A stretch of 64,000 bases of DNA from Sacculina carcini (Eukaryota > Arthropoda > Thecostraca > Sacculinidae). The first letter of the stretch is position 1. Every line of letters starts with the position of its first letter. Below the pieces are notes generated by a model. It worked only from the letters and a program-made list of their open reading frames with translations. It ran no database searches and was not told where the DNA came from. Where the stretch lies: the NCBI GenBank assembly GCA_916048095.2, contig OU696592.1, positions 287,626-351,625 on the forward strand. The letters are read 5' to 3'. The translations under genes and the position numbers were made by a program. Positions 11,405-22,914 of the stretch are shown here, one piece after another.

Positions 11405-11760
11405 ATATGTTAGTACGTGAATGTATATGTATGACTGCGTGCGTGTGTGTGTGTGTATGAACGTGAGTGTGTAAGTGGGTGTGTTTGTGTTGGTGCGTAT
11501 CAGTATGAATGTGTGAGTGCGTGTTTGTATGTGTGTTTATAGACGTGTGTATGTGTGGTGTAGGTGTATGTGTAGGTATGTGCTTGTGCGTGTGCGCATG
11601 TGTGAGTATGAGTATGCGTGTGGATGTGTGTGTGTGTGTGTGATGTGTGTATATTGGTGTAAACGCTGTATATTGTGTATATTGTATTATATGTATATGT
11701 ACACGTGTATTTTGCATATCATGTATTGTGTATTGTGTATATGTGTTTGTGTATTTATGA
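11405..11760 (+). repeat. GT-rich degenerate microsatellite
   Basis: Long stretches of GTGTGT/GTATGT with interruptions. The His/Thr and Cys/Val open frames here are simple-repeat translations. Confidence 0.85.
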
Positions 11761-12140
11761 ATATGTTGTGTGTCTGTTAAGAAGTGAGCTATATCTGGCT
11801 TGACATGGAATGACTGGAATGACAAAGTGCCAGGAAAATTCGTCATGTTTAATTTGCTCAACGTTGTGTGACAATACCACGACCAGTGCATACACAAACA
11901 TACACACATGCACACATACAGTCTGCCAAAGGCTACTGTTGCTTGTATCTGCGGCATTCCAACACCGAATGTCGAGTGAAAGTGAGAAAATGGTGTTGAA
12001 TTGGATTGCAGAAGAACTGTGAGCCAGCGTGTAGAAAATATTTATTTTCTGACAATATTCGACACGCGACAGTGGTTGGCCCAATAGCAGTGTGAAGTGT
12101 GCTTGAGTGAATAGAGCTGGAAAATTGACAGATAGAAAAT
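11761..12140. other. Nothing recognised between two simple-repeat tracts
   Basis: Unique-looking sequence with short open frames and no motif I recognise. Confidence 0.4.
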
Positions 12141-12147
12141 GAAAAAG

Positions 12148-12467
12148 TCACACAAACACACACACACACACACATACACACACATATACACATACATACA
12201 CACATATACACACACATACACACATATACACACATACACACATATACACACACATATACACACACATACACACACACACAGATATACACACATATACACA
12301 CACATACACACATATACACACATACACACATATACACACACATATACACACACATACACACACACACAGATATACACACATATACACACACATATACACA
12401 CATACACACATATACACACACATACACACATATACACACACATAAACACATATACACACACATATAC

Positions 12468-12516
<49 letters not shown>

Positions 12517-12864
12517 CACACACATATACACATACATACACACATATACACACACATACACACATATACACACACACATACACATATATACACACATACA
12601 CACATATACACACACATAAACACCTATACACACACATATACACACACACATATACACACACATACACACACACAGATATACACACATATACACACACATA
12701 TACACACATACACACATATATACACACATACACACATATACACATACATACACACATATACACACATACACACATATACACACACATACACACACATACA
12801 CACATATACACACACATACACACATATACACACACATAAACACATACACACACACACATATACA

Positions 12865-12902
<38 letters not shown>

Positions 12903-13045
12903 TATACACACATATACACACACATATACACACATACACACATATACACACATACACACATATACACACACATAAACACATACACACACACATATACACA
13001 CACATACACACACACAGATATACACACACACACACATACCTGCAC
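12148..13045 (+). repeat. Compound CA/TA satellite with higher-order structure
   Basis: Almost 900 bp of CACACATATACACACA-type sequence, with no unit shorter than the dinucleotide. The phrase CACAGATATACACACATATA recurs at irregular spacing, showing that blocks of the tract were themselves duplicated. All long frames on both strands are repeat translations. Confidence 0.95.
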
Positions 13046-13164
13046 ACATACCTGCACACATACATGCACACATCGATCTACAAATGGATCTACTGAGCAT
13101 GCAATACTGAGTTTTACTAGCCAAGTTTACAAGCACCAGTGGAGAATATGAGATATCCAGTTAG

Positions 13165-13613
13165 CATACTAGTATTCCTTGATTTTTCAAAAGCATTTGA
13201 CAGCATCATGATATCATGGATCATGATATATTTTATTTTCTTTTTTTTCTTTTATGATTGATATATTTTATCATGATAATTTACTGGAAAAGCTGAAGCA
13301 CATGGGTATCAGAGGTCTTCAGATATTTGAAGATTGTTTGAGGAATCGTAAACAATACATATCATGCAACAATGAGCAATCAACGGTACAGCAGATGAGA
13401 AGGCGAGTTGCCCAGGGATCAATACTGGCACCAACCTTATTTCTCATCTATATTTATGATATTATTAATGCTAGTGACAAATTTCACTACACGCTATACA
13501 CAGATGACACGACATTATTACACAGTGAGGATTCATTAGACAGGCTACATAATACTAACGATATATATCTGTACTGCAGTTTCACTCTTTATCGCAGAAT
13601 TTCACCCACCTAG
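13165..13613 (+). pseudogene. LINE reverse transcriptase fragment
   Basis: LVFLDFSKAFDSI (motif A), HDNLLEKLKHMGIRGLQ, RRRVAQGSILAPTLFLIYIY (motif B) and YTDDTTLLH (motif C) are the core of a CR1/Jockey-type RT. A low-complexity AT insertion of about 60 bp breaks the frame after motif A. The catalytic YADD has become YTDD and PQGS has become AQGS. No LINE ends are visible. Confidence 0.85.
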
Positions 13614-14739
13614 TAATCCATCGTCCACGCCAGTTGCATAATAGTTAGTGTGACTGAACCACACATAAATCATCGACGAAGCAGCGAGCAAAAGAACAAC
13701 TCCCATCGCAATCACCTGACATACACACAAAACACGGTGAATGATCAAACCACAGTTAACTGGTCGTCTAATTATATCAACTTCTTCATCACGGCGTGTT
13801 TGTCAGTTACAATCAGTTGTGACAATTACATCGTCAATCGCATTAATATGTTTTGTATGTAGCCAGCCAGTTGCGGACCTATAAGGGGGGATCGGGCGCG
13901 CGCTTTAGAGGGACTCAGAGTCAGAGATTGCTAAACTAAGATTGAATGCAAGTGCAGTTATTATAAGTGCACTGTAAAAACTGTTTCATTTTTTGTAATA
14001 CATTTTCACATGTGCATTGCATCAAATGAGTATCAAGTTTTATTCTCAAATAAACACAAACATATTGTTAGCCGATTGACGGAAGGTGGCAACATCCAGC
14101 ATCCAGTTGTCCCGGGAGACAGGTTATAAAGGTGTGCCACTGTAACTAATACGCAGACAATATCGCACACAATTTGTAGTCAAGTTATGTATCAAATGCA
14201 TCGAACACTAGGCACAGTGAGCCATTTGTGTAGAGATCGACAAGTTGTTTAGTCCTGTCAATAAACTATGTCATACAAACAACTATGAAACAGGCGGATA
14301 TTTCAAGACAAAAACTTACCTATGCACAACTCGAATGGGACTCTAGATGGGACCTAATATGTCCCATATTTCGTCATGTATAAAATGTATATTATACATT
14401 TAATTGGTCACTTATACACTAGGCAACGCAATAGTGAATGTGAAATATTATATATAATGTCGTTGTATTATAGGAAATGTATATACTCACAAGTGCAAAA
14501 GGGACGTTCATGACCTCAACAAGCGTATCAGCGCCACTTTTCACCGAGTCAAGTGTGTGGTTGTTGTCTGAGTGCTATTGTCTGTGATCTATAGAACCGC
14601 TGCCAGCCACCAACATGCACTGATGCTGTTGCATGCAATACTGCTGGCTTGACGTACGTGACGGTGCGTGTGTGCGCGTCGTTGCAATGCAGGCTATGAA
14701 TTCATTGCACAAATTGAGGACCCAATATGATGGTGATAT
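13614..14739. other. No gene: repeat fragments
   Basis: CCAGTTGCGGACCTATAAG followed by GGGGGG at 13865-13890 resembles a hAT-like terminus. The second copy of the 100-bp dispersed repeat lies at 14046-14157. Nothing else was recognised. Confidence 0.4.
14046..14157. repeat. Dispersed repeat, copy 2 of 2
   Basis: Same sequence as 10835-10935, with about 12 extra bases around AACATCCAGCATCCAGTTG. Confidence 0.8.
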
Positions 14740-14892
14740 CACTGGTGGATGCAGACGGGGCTTAGGGGGTTGAAGCCCCTCAAACTGTTTCCATCGAATC
14801 ATAAGCAAGATGTTCACTAAAAGACGTCAAGAACAATATATTTTTGTAGACTTTGTTGATAAAAAGATTATCGCTAAGCATATTTATACATT

Positions 14893-14983
<91 letters not shown>

Positions 14984-15089
14984 GTGTGTATATATCATTG
15001 AAAAATGCCCCAAGTCATGGCTTTCACACGATACCTAGTCACTCATACATAATTCAGGCCCCCGAAATTGCTCTCTGGATCCGCTACTG
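14740..15089. mobile_element. hAT-like MITE with internal GT microsatellite
   Basis: The left end CACTGGTGGATGCAGACG and right end CTCTGGATCCGCTACTG form imperfect inverted repeats of the CAGTGGCGGATCCAG type. The interior matches the fragment at 3055-3215. I see no convincing 8-bp target duplication. Confidence 0.5.
14895..14979 (+). repeat. (GT)n microsatellite
   Basis: About 42 uninterrupted GT dinucleotides. Confidence 0.98.
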
Positions 15090-15649
15090 AATTCTGTGCG
15101 TCAATGTTGTGCGTGTTTGATGGAGAAATTGTTTTTTTGCTCACAAAAAAAATTTACTTGCACACGTATTTCATAGAACTATAATTCGGATGAAAGTTCA
15201 GTCCTGGCTTCGAAGTCAGTGTTGAGTCATGCATGCATGAAATTTCACGTAAAGGAGCTAATACTTGGTGCAAGGATTTCTCGCAGGTGAAATTAAAAAC
15301 CAAACTAAAATGTAAAAACAATCAAAGTGGCAAGTTTGTTGATCAATTATGAATACCGTATTTATTCGGCTATAACGCACACCCCTAATTTTCTATTAGA
15401 AATCGGTATAGAATTAGTTCGCACATTCTCGGCTCAGATCAGGAATTGTAAGTGCCAATCATTGTCGAACACGTGCGGTCATGATTAAAAGCACTTATAA
15501 AAGCATTGTTAGTGAATTTGTGTTGGCGCTCGTTTGAGCGGCACTGTTGAAATGATGTGTGCGTGTGTATGCGCGTGTGTTCACAACTGTAGAAGAGGGT
15601 GCATGTGCGTGCGCGTGTTCATGTGCTGTTACGCGTAGTCGGTGTTTAT
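15090..15649. other. Nothing recognised
   Basis: AT-rich then GT-rich sequence. Short frames show no family motif. Confidence 0.4.
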
Positions 15650-15708
15650 GGAACTGCTTGCTTTGTGTATGTATGTATGTATGTGCGTATGTTTGGTTTG
15701 GTTTTCAT

Positions 15709-16686
15709 TTAGGACACACAAATTCTCAGCGGAATTCGATCGGCCCTCGAAATATTCTTCAATGATGAATGTTGTTTATATACGTTTGTCGAGCCTGTCG
15801 TTCTCAGATAGATGAATATTTGTCGCATGATGAAATGAGCTTCTTGCGTCTGTGTCGCCCCTCCGAGTAATGTTACTGTGTCCACCGTTTCGATGGAGCG
15901 ATGCTGTAGTCGTTGAAGAAGTCGTCTTCTTTGATCCCTGTATTTCCAGCAGTCAAAGAGAGCGTGGTGGACCGTTTCATCGACGCCATCGCAATGTGGA
16001 CACGAGGATGTTGCTGAGAGTCCCAGTCTAGCCAGGTGTTGGTTGAGGCGTGTGTGTCCCGAGCGAAGTCGGAATAAACTGACGGCTAGTTCTCTGTTGT
16101 TGGTGAGCGACCAGATGGTCTCGGCTGATCGGACGCGATAAATGTTCTGCAGCAGTTCTGGTAGTGATTGAAGGTTGCGCTGATAGCAGGCCGTTGTCAG
16201 TCTTCTCCTATATTCATCGTGTATGCTCTCCCATGTGGTGATCGTGGAAATATTTTGTGCTGCTGTCAATGCTCGTTTGGCGGCTCTATCAACCATTTCG
16301 TTTCCGGCTATACCTTTATGAGCTGGGACGTATTGGAGAACTATTTGTCGGTCGCTGTAATCTATTGTGTGGAGAAGGTCATGGATCTGGAATATCAAAC
16401 CTCGTAAATATCTTGGGTCTCTATTTTTTATGAGATATAGGCCACTCTTGCAGTCTGTATATATGACAAATCGGTCGTATTGTGAATTTTAAATATGTAT
16501 GAGTTTGATTGCTTGGTATATAGCGAAAATTTCCGCATGGGCTATCGATGATCCTCCAGGAAGTTTCCAAGTATCAGTATAGTTAATGGTTTGGGCGAAA
16601 AGAGCTGCTGATGTTAGATTGCGTTTAGGATCATGTGAGCCGTCTGTGAAAATTTTAAAATGGCTACGGTACATTGTATCGTTCAT
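15709..16686 (-). pseudogene. LINE RNase H domain and C-terminal zinc knuckle
   Basis: KIFTDGSHDPKRNLTSAAL, AHAEIFAIYQAI, VIYTDCKSGLYLI and VPAHKGIAGNEMVDRAAK supply the D, E, D and D region of RNase H. LFRLRSGHTRLNQHLARLG and CPHCDGVDETVHHALFDC form the usual C-terminal cysteine/histidine cluster. The first part is in a different frame from the rest. Confidence 0.9.
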
Positions 16687-16698
16687 GCAGTTGAAAGC

Positions 16699-17233
16699 CT
16701 ATTCTAGTTGGAAATCTGTATAATTTGGTTTAGTTGTACAATCTGGTGTGTACATATGTGTGAATATATGATCTAATGAATTTGACCACGGTGGAATGGG
16801 TGAAACTGAATCATGGACGTAAATTGTGTTCTCCGTTTCAGCTGCTGGTACAGATACGTTGTTTCTTGATATGTGGATATTGGCCACTCGGTACAGAGGA
16901 TGAGGGTTTATGACTGGTGTATATTCGATGCGTGTCCGTGCTTGTGCTTTCACGGTGACTCTGAAGTGTTCAAGTGTCGTAGATGTTGATATATCAAGTA
17001 GGCTGGTTTCAACTAGCAATATGTTTATGGGGGTTGAAGGAAGGGCTCCAGTGATTATTCTAGCTGCATTATTGACCAGAACTTGTAGTTTTTTCAGCGA
17101 AGAGGCGGATGCTTTTCCATATAGTGAGCTTCCATAACTCAGTCTCGAAAGAATTGCAGATCTGTAGAATATTTTTAAAACATGTGCTGAAGTATCCCAG
17201 CTTCTGCCAGTTAAACTTCTCATTATTGCCAAG
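16699..17233 (-). pseudogene. LINE RT thumb and connection region
   Basis: LAIMRSLTGRSWDTSAHVL, then IFYRSAILSRLSYGSSLYG and LQVLVNNAARIITGALPSTP are the typical post-RT segment of RNase-H LINEs. It continues directly from NKR at 18588, with the intervening DNA being the insertion. Confidence 0.85.
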
Positions 17234-17240
17234 CGCTTGT

Positions 17241-18580
17241 GGTGGTCAAGCCACATATAAAGATGGCACAGATGAAGCTGGGTGTATTGCGGCACCGGAC
17301 AAGAACAGCTCAATACCTGACGAATGACTGGCCTGGAATTCACATTGCTGTGCTTAGTCATGGATTAAATAACTTTCGGTCACGTGACGTGAAACGGTGC
17401 ACACACGCACACATACACATTGACTCACACACAAACCTACACCATGATTCTCACACGCACAATCACACTGACACTTAGGGCTACAGACAAACATACAAAC
17501 GTTCATACACACAAGCTTCACACACATTCGCACAAACTGCCACACTTGTTACATACACACAGACACGCATACTCTACACTTGCTTACTCACATACACGCA
17601 TACATTACACTTGCTTACACAAATACGCGCATACATTACACTTGCTTACACACAGACGTTACACTTGGGACATGGACCCATTTGGAACAAAGTCTATTTG
17701 AGACAACATTTCCTTGCGCTCCCATACTCTCTCTTAGCCGTCCTAATCCAGCTGGCAGCATAGGCGCACACAAGTTACACTAGTGCTGGAGCTAAAAGTG
17801 TATATGAAATATACGGCATCAGTGTTTTGCCTAACCTAACCTAACCTAACCAATAGCTGTTGTAGGAAGAGTTCGTTTTGCACAGAACGTGTACTACCTA
17901 TTACTAGGGCTGAAAACAGCCTACAACAACAACAACAACAACAACAATGTATTTGTATAGCGCTCACACAGAAACAAGCGCGAAAGAGACAACAATTAGA
18001 AACAACAGTACACGATATCAAGATGTGAGAAAAGAAGTAGAAAATTCACAGAAAGGAAAAAAAGTTAATAATAATGGAGATAAATAAAATGAAAATAACC
18101 AGAGCCTAACCTAACCAGAGACTTAATAGTAAACGTAACTGCAAAAAGCTCGCAATTATTCATATTTCGTACGTGTATCTAATTTCTTAGTTCCATATAT
18201 ATTGGTTCCTTGACAAATATACATACAAATTAATCAGTAAACATATTCAGCATCCGTACAAATTACTTTTTCCGTATGCAAAGTATTGTATCCGTAAACA
18301 TACAAATTAGTAAGTAAACATATTCAGTATCCGTTTAGTCGGATGCAGTCGGTGAATTTTGACGGCGTATATCTAGACTCGACTGCGTCTAATGAACACT
18401 CGTTAACAACGGCAAGTTGCCTGAGCGGCTTATTATCACACGCTCTGCCTAGCGAATTTCCCGCACTCTCGCTTTTTGTCTCAAACGGCCAGTTTCAGCG
18501 CCCTCTATCGGATTGTCTCTAACTGTCACTTCAAACTGCGGTATGGTCTTGCATACACGCACATACACGCATACGCCACA
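17241..18580. mobile_element. 1.34-kb unclassified insertion inside the LINE
   Basis: The insert is flanked by the direct repeat CGCTTGT (17234-17240 and 18581-18587). Removing it joins NKR to LAIMRSL in one LINE frame. Its ends are not clear inverted repeats. Inside are a CA-rich stretch, (CCTAA)4 at 17830-17851, a CAA microsatellite near 17925-17945 followed by TTGTATAGCGC, and a doubled CATATTCAG-ATCCG motif. The class of the insert is unknown. Confidence 0.75.
17830..17851 (-). repeat. Interstitial telomere-like (CCTAA)4 / (TTAGG)4
   Basis: Four perfect CCTAA units plus CC. TTAGG is the ancestral arthropod telomere repeat. Shorter degenerate copies occur at 18110 and 45352-45378. Confidence 0.9.
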
Positions 18581-18587
18581 CGCTTGT

Positions 18588-19906
18588 TTCCATCCACTCG
18601 AAGTTTCTCAATATGATGTTGACAATTCAAGGCTGGACCGTTCAATTCCATCCCTAGGAAACGATGATGTGTTGTGAATGCTATTTGTTGGTTGAATAGT
18701 GTTATGCTGGGGAGTATGTTGGTAATTCTTTGTTTGGTAAAATACATCCAACAACTTTTTTTCTATGTTGATGGTGAGACCAATGTTGGTTAGCCAACTC
18801 CCTATCACTTCTAGGTCGAATGACACATTTGTAATGGCAGACTCTATTGTTGGTGCTCGGCTGAAAAGCGTCATGTCATCCGCGTAAATGATCATCTGAG
18901 AATGTTGGGGGCTCGGCATCGTCGCCATAAGTATGTTAAATATAACTGGGCTCAACGGGGATCCTTGTGGGAGTCCTTGTGTGATTCTCTTCTGTCGGGA
19001 CAAATGACCATTCACTGATACCTGGAAGGAGCGTCCTTCCAAAAACGATTGGAACCATTTCAGAGGGGACCCTACTACTCCGCACTTCGCCAATGTAGAT
19101 GTCATGACTTTTCTGGGTACATGATCAAAAGCGCCATGCACATCTAGATAAATACTAACCATGACCTGTTTGGACTCATATGTGCTAATTATGTTGTCAT
19201 TAAAATGGGATATGGCATCTATTGCACTCCTTTGGGGTCGGAATCCCATTTGATGTTCCTTTAGAATCTGCCGTGTTTCAATCCACCACGAAAGCCTGTG
19301 TGCAACCATTCTTTCTAATGTCTTTCCAATACATGATAACATTGATATAGGACGATATGATTCTGGAGAAGAAAGGTCTTTTCCTTCCTTAGGCAGTGGG
19401 ACTATGTAGGCAGATTTCCAAATGCCGGGGAAAATTCCACTTTGCCAACTATGGTTAAAGGTATTTAAAAGTTGATATTGGCAGTCCGCAGGGAGCTGTC
19501 TAATGAATGGGTAGATAATTCCATCTGGGCCTGGGGCTGATCTCCGTGGGAGTACCTTGAGCTGTGCCTGAAATTCATTGTGATTGAATGGAAGCGCAAG
19601 ATCCTGGTTGACTCCAATATAGGCGCATTGATCCGTTAGGTCATCTCTATAAGAATGGTTTTGGGGGGTAATGGCACCTAATCGCGCTGTTAGGTGCTTT
19701 GAAAAGTATTCCGTTTTTTCTTGATCATTGCTGAATAACTGTCCAAGGTATTTGAGTGGAAATGCTGATTTTTGGCCTTTATTATTCATGGAATTGAGGA
19801 ATCTCCAAGTTGAGCTGATACTGGATGTATGTTTAAGTTGTGAACAATGTGTCTTCCAGGCTGATCTTTTGGCATGCAGTATTATCTTGCGACTTGTTGC
19901 ATTCAA
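18588..19906 (-). pseudogene. LINE reverse transcriptase domain
   Basis: Nearly complete RT: LPRRSAPGPDGIIYPFIRQL, SYRPISMLSCIGKTLERM, VSIYLDVHGAFDHVP (motif A), QGLPQGSPLSPVIFNIL (motif B) and MIIYADDMTLFS (motif C). The catalytic aspartates are all present. The frame is interrupted at the thumb after HHIEKLRVDGNKR, exactly where the 17241-18580 insertion begins. Confidence 0.92.
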
Positions 19907-20412
19907 CTTATTGTAGAGTATTCGGTTTGTTGAAGTCGGGTTCGATCTCCATTTTCGGTATGCTCTTCTTCGCTCGTTTATTGAAATTTTGCATGCCTCT
20001 GTCCACCAAAGTACTCCTGCTTTTGTGTGTAAATTTACTTTTTGCGCAATGGAACACCTCAGAAGCAGCCTGTTTCATTATGCTTGTTATTTCTTCAATT
20101 TTCAGTGTAGTGTGTTGCTGTGCTTGTATCTGTTGACTAACTTTGATTCTATAATGTGTCCAATTTTGTTTAATAATCTTCCAACGGGGTAAACAACCCA
20201 CTCTCATACTGGATGTCAACTCGTATGTGCGTATGTGCGTATGTGTGTGTGTGTGTGTGTGTGTGTGGAAGTGTAGCGTGAATGTGAATATGTGTGGCAT
20301 TGGTGTTTGGGATTTCTGGTGGGCCTGAGGTGTTTAGTTCTGTGCTGCTCTTTGGTGTAATAATATAGCGTTGATTTTTATTTGGTGTTCGTACAAGCAT
20401 ATAGAAAGCCAC

Positions 20413-21249
20413 AGCGTGTCACTTCAGTGGCTCAGTTAAAACGCTGAACAAAAGATATATTTTATTGAATATGACCAGACCTCGTTTATGACGCGCATCA
20501 ACACTTTCTAGCTCTTGTTCAGCTACAAAATGTTGCGCGCTATACTCGAATAAGTACGGTAAATTAAAATTAAAACATAAATGAATTTCAAAGCGTATAA
20601 TGCAGTATAATGCACCACACAAAACTGTTTCCCCGGTTTAGCGGGAAAAGTGTCATGGCATGACCATTAATCCTTCGTTTTGTTCTACTAATGTGCTCGC
20701 CATTGTGTTTTAACTTGTTTATGTGTTTGTGTGTTTGTGTATGTATGTGTGTATGTGCGTGGGTCGGTCATGGAGGATATTTTATGAGTAAGAGATATCG
20801 CATAGAGTACGTGATGCTTCTGACAATCTATTGTGTGCGTCTGTCTGTCTGTCTGTCTGCATGTGATTCGCAAGACAACTGATACTTCCTGTTAATCAAT
20901 ATTTGTCTTTTTATGCATGTGTATGTATTTCTGTGTGCTACAATAGCCTTTATAGGCTATATTAGTGGTTCGTAGCAATTTTTTCTCTGATTCCCTCCTT
21001 CTTAATGAGAAATTTTTCATTTCCCACAACCGAGAAATCACTTGAAACGAACAGAGCCGTAACAACGGCCCCTCGAACTTGCCGGTCGGGGGCCCGAGTG
21101 TTGAGCAGCTTCGCTGCCTCACTCATAATATTGAAATATATCTTGAAGTAGAGCATAAAAGTACCGTAAGTCCCCAGGAGACCGAGGGGCTGCTTGTAAC
21201 TGCATTTTCACAAAGTTGGACCTCTATTATATTGGTGCTTTATTAATAA
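20413..21249. other. No gene: dispersed repeat fragments
   Basis: AT-rich sequence. About 20975-21125 shares a phrase with 9160-9200 and carries CAGAGCCGTAACAACGGCCC, which looks like a hAT-type terminus. Nothing else was recognised. Confidence 0.4.
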
Positions 21250-21697
21250 CTAGCATTAAAACCCGCCCGTTGTGCGGAATAATTCATAAAAATATTGCAA
21301 ATTAAAAATAAATAAGGCAAACTCATAAAAACCTTAATCAATTAAAAAGTCTAAATTTAATTATATATAATTTTATTTTGACAAAATATTTTCACTCAAC
21401 CCGCCTCATATTTAAACCCGCCCGACGTGAGGAATTATTAAGAACTCGAACACCATCCGTTCTGGTTCTTGAAGTCAAATCCATTAGTTTTGTATATGAA
21501 TTCATTCTATACGGTGAAATTGAACGTTTTATTGCTGCCCGCGGGACATTTTTATTTCATAAAAATGAGCCATCGCTTCCTTTGCGTTTGAAGCCCCTGA
21601 TCATTGAGCCAGCGAACCATGTACCAGCGCAATTATGTCACCTCATATTCAAGCATAAATACACAGACAGACAGATAATTTCTTCTTTATGTATATA
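21250..21697 (-). mobile_element. Helitron-like nonautonomous element H1
   Basis: On minus it starts in a TATATA/GACAGACAGACA-rich end and finishes CCGCACAACGGGCGGG, TTTTAATG, CTAG, followed by T. A short GC-rich hairpin about 8 nt from a CTAG terminus next to host T is the Helitron 3' signature. A second internal hairpin motif lies near 21419. No Rep/helicase frame is present, and the stem is only 4-5 bp, so family assignment is an inference. Confidence 0.55.
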
Positions 21698-22380
21698 CTA
21701 GCATAAAAACCCGCCCGTTGTGCGGGGGAATAAATAAAATGAAATTCATATTTATAAAAATTGATATTCATGAAAAATATTATAAATTTAAAAAGAAAAA
21801 AATGTAAACTCCAGATGTAAACTCCAGAAAAATGTAAATAGAAAAGTCCAAATGTGAATCTTTATATATTAATTTAGACAAAATATTTTCCTTCCACCCG
21901 CCTCATATTTAAACCTGCCCGTCGTGAGGAATATATCATAACACAAACACGTAACAAACAATGAAAATTCTAGCATGTAAACCCGTTATATCGCTTTCTC
22001 GTTTTCTGAGCATTAAAACCCGCCCGTTGTCGTGAGGAATAATTCAGAACACAAACACTGTTCTTATTAGATATAGATAGACGTAGATGCAGAATATTGA
22101 CCATAATTTTCACATTTTTCAGGGCTCATTTTTTCCTTAAACCGCTATAACTTTTTCTAAAATTATTTTTCAAATGTTTAAATTTAACCTATCGTGTAGA
22201 GAAAATAATTTTCAACATTATGGTGTACATTTTTAGTGTGTACACCGAGTGGTTGTCGAGTAATATCTGGCAGAAAATGGACCAAGGCGGGTTGTCGGTG
22301 GAAACGACATGGTCTTGAATAAACGGTTATATCTTTTGCAATGTTGACACTAAATATTTGAAAAATAAATCATCTTGTAG
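21698..22380 (-). mobile_element. Helitron-like element H2, degenerate
   Basis: It begins on plus with CTAGCATAAAAACCCGC directly after H1 (tandem). It carries further hairpin motifs near 21917 and 22020 and ends with the internal module containing AATGGACCAAGGCGGG, shared with the ends of the elements at 29350 and 33080. Confidence 0.5.
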
Positions 22381-22642
22381 AAGACAAAAATGTGTGTGTA
22401 TGTATGCTTGAATATGAGGTTAAAATAACTGCGCGGGCTCAATGATATAGATGAGTGGTTTGAAACGTAAAAGAAGCGATGGATCATTTTTATGAAATAA
22501 ATATGTCCCGCAGACAGCAACTATAGACAATAAAACGTTCAATTTCACCGTGTAGAATGCATTCTTATACAAAACTAACGGATTTGTCTTCAAGATCCAG
22601 AACGGATCGACACGATCCACAACGGGCGGGTTTATATGCTAG
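22381..22642 (+). mobile_element. Helitron-like end fragment in opposite orientation
   Basis: Plus-oriented copy of the H1-type terminal region ending CACAACGGGCGGGTTTATATG, then CTAG at 22639-22642. With H2 it forms an inverted pair. Confidence 0.5.
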
Positions 22643-22914
22643 ACATTTAGGTTAGGTTACGTCAAGAAATGATCACTAACTAGGGGTTGAGTTTGTGTCG
22701 GGTTGAGTTTGTGTGTGAGGTACTAGACAATAAAAGCATTATAACTTATTGCTATTTGTATCTTCTGGTCCCAAATTATTTCATCATTGTGCTTCTTCTT
22801 TACCCTCTTATGTAATCTGTCCATAATGTGTAGTTGGTTTAGGATATCAAGGCCGAATTGGGGGTATGCAGCTTTGGATCTGGTTTGTGGCCAGACAAAG
22901 CTGCACGTCTACTT

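Larger units (their letters stand above)
15650..20412 (-). mobile_element. RNase-H-bearing LINE (I-superfamily-like), 5'-truncated and interrupted
   Basis: The minus strand carries, in order, the pre-RT region (20300-19908), RT (19906-18588), RT thumb (17233-16699), RNase H (16686 to about 16300) and a C-terminal zinc-knuckle region ending at about 15715, then a CATA-type repeat tail near 15660-15690. The endonuclease is absent, so the copy is 5'-truncated. Frameshifts lie near 19908 and 16400-16490. A 1,340-bp insertion splits RT from thumb. RNase H after RT places it among I/R1/LOA-type LINEs. Confidence 0.85.

Noticed and set aside
11933-13136. Cys/Val/Met-rich and His/Thr-rich frames up to 378 codons
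   Set aside because: Simple CA/TA satellite read in several frames on both strands.
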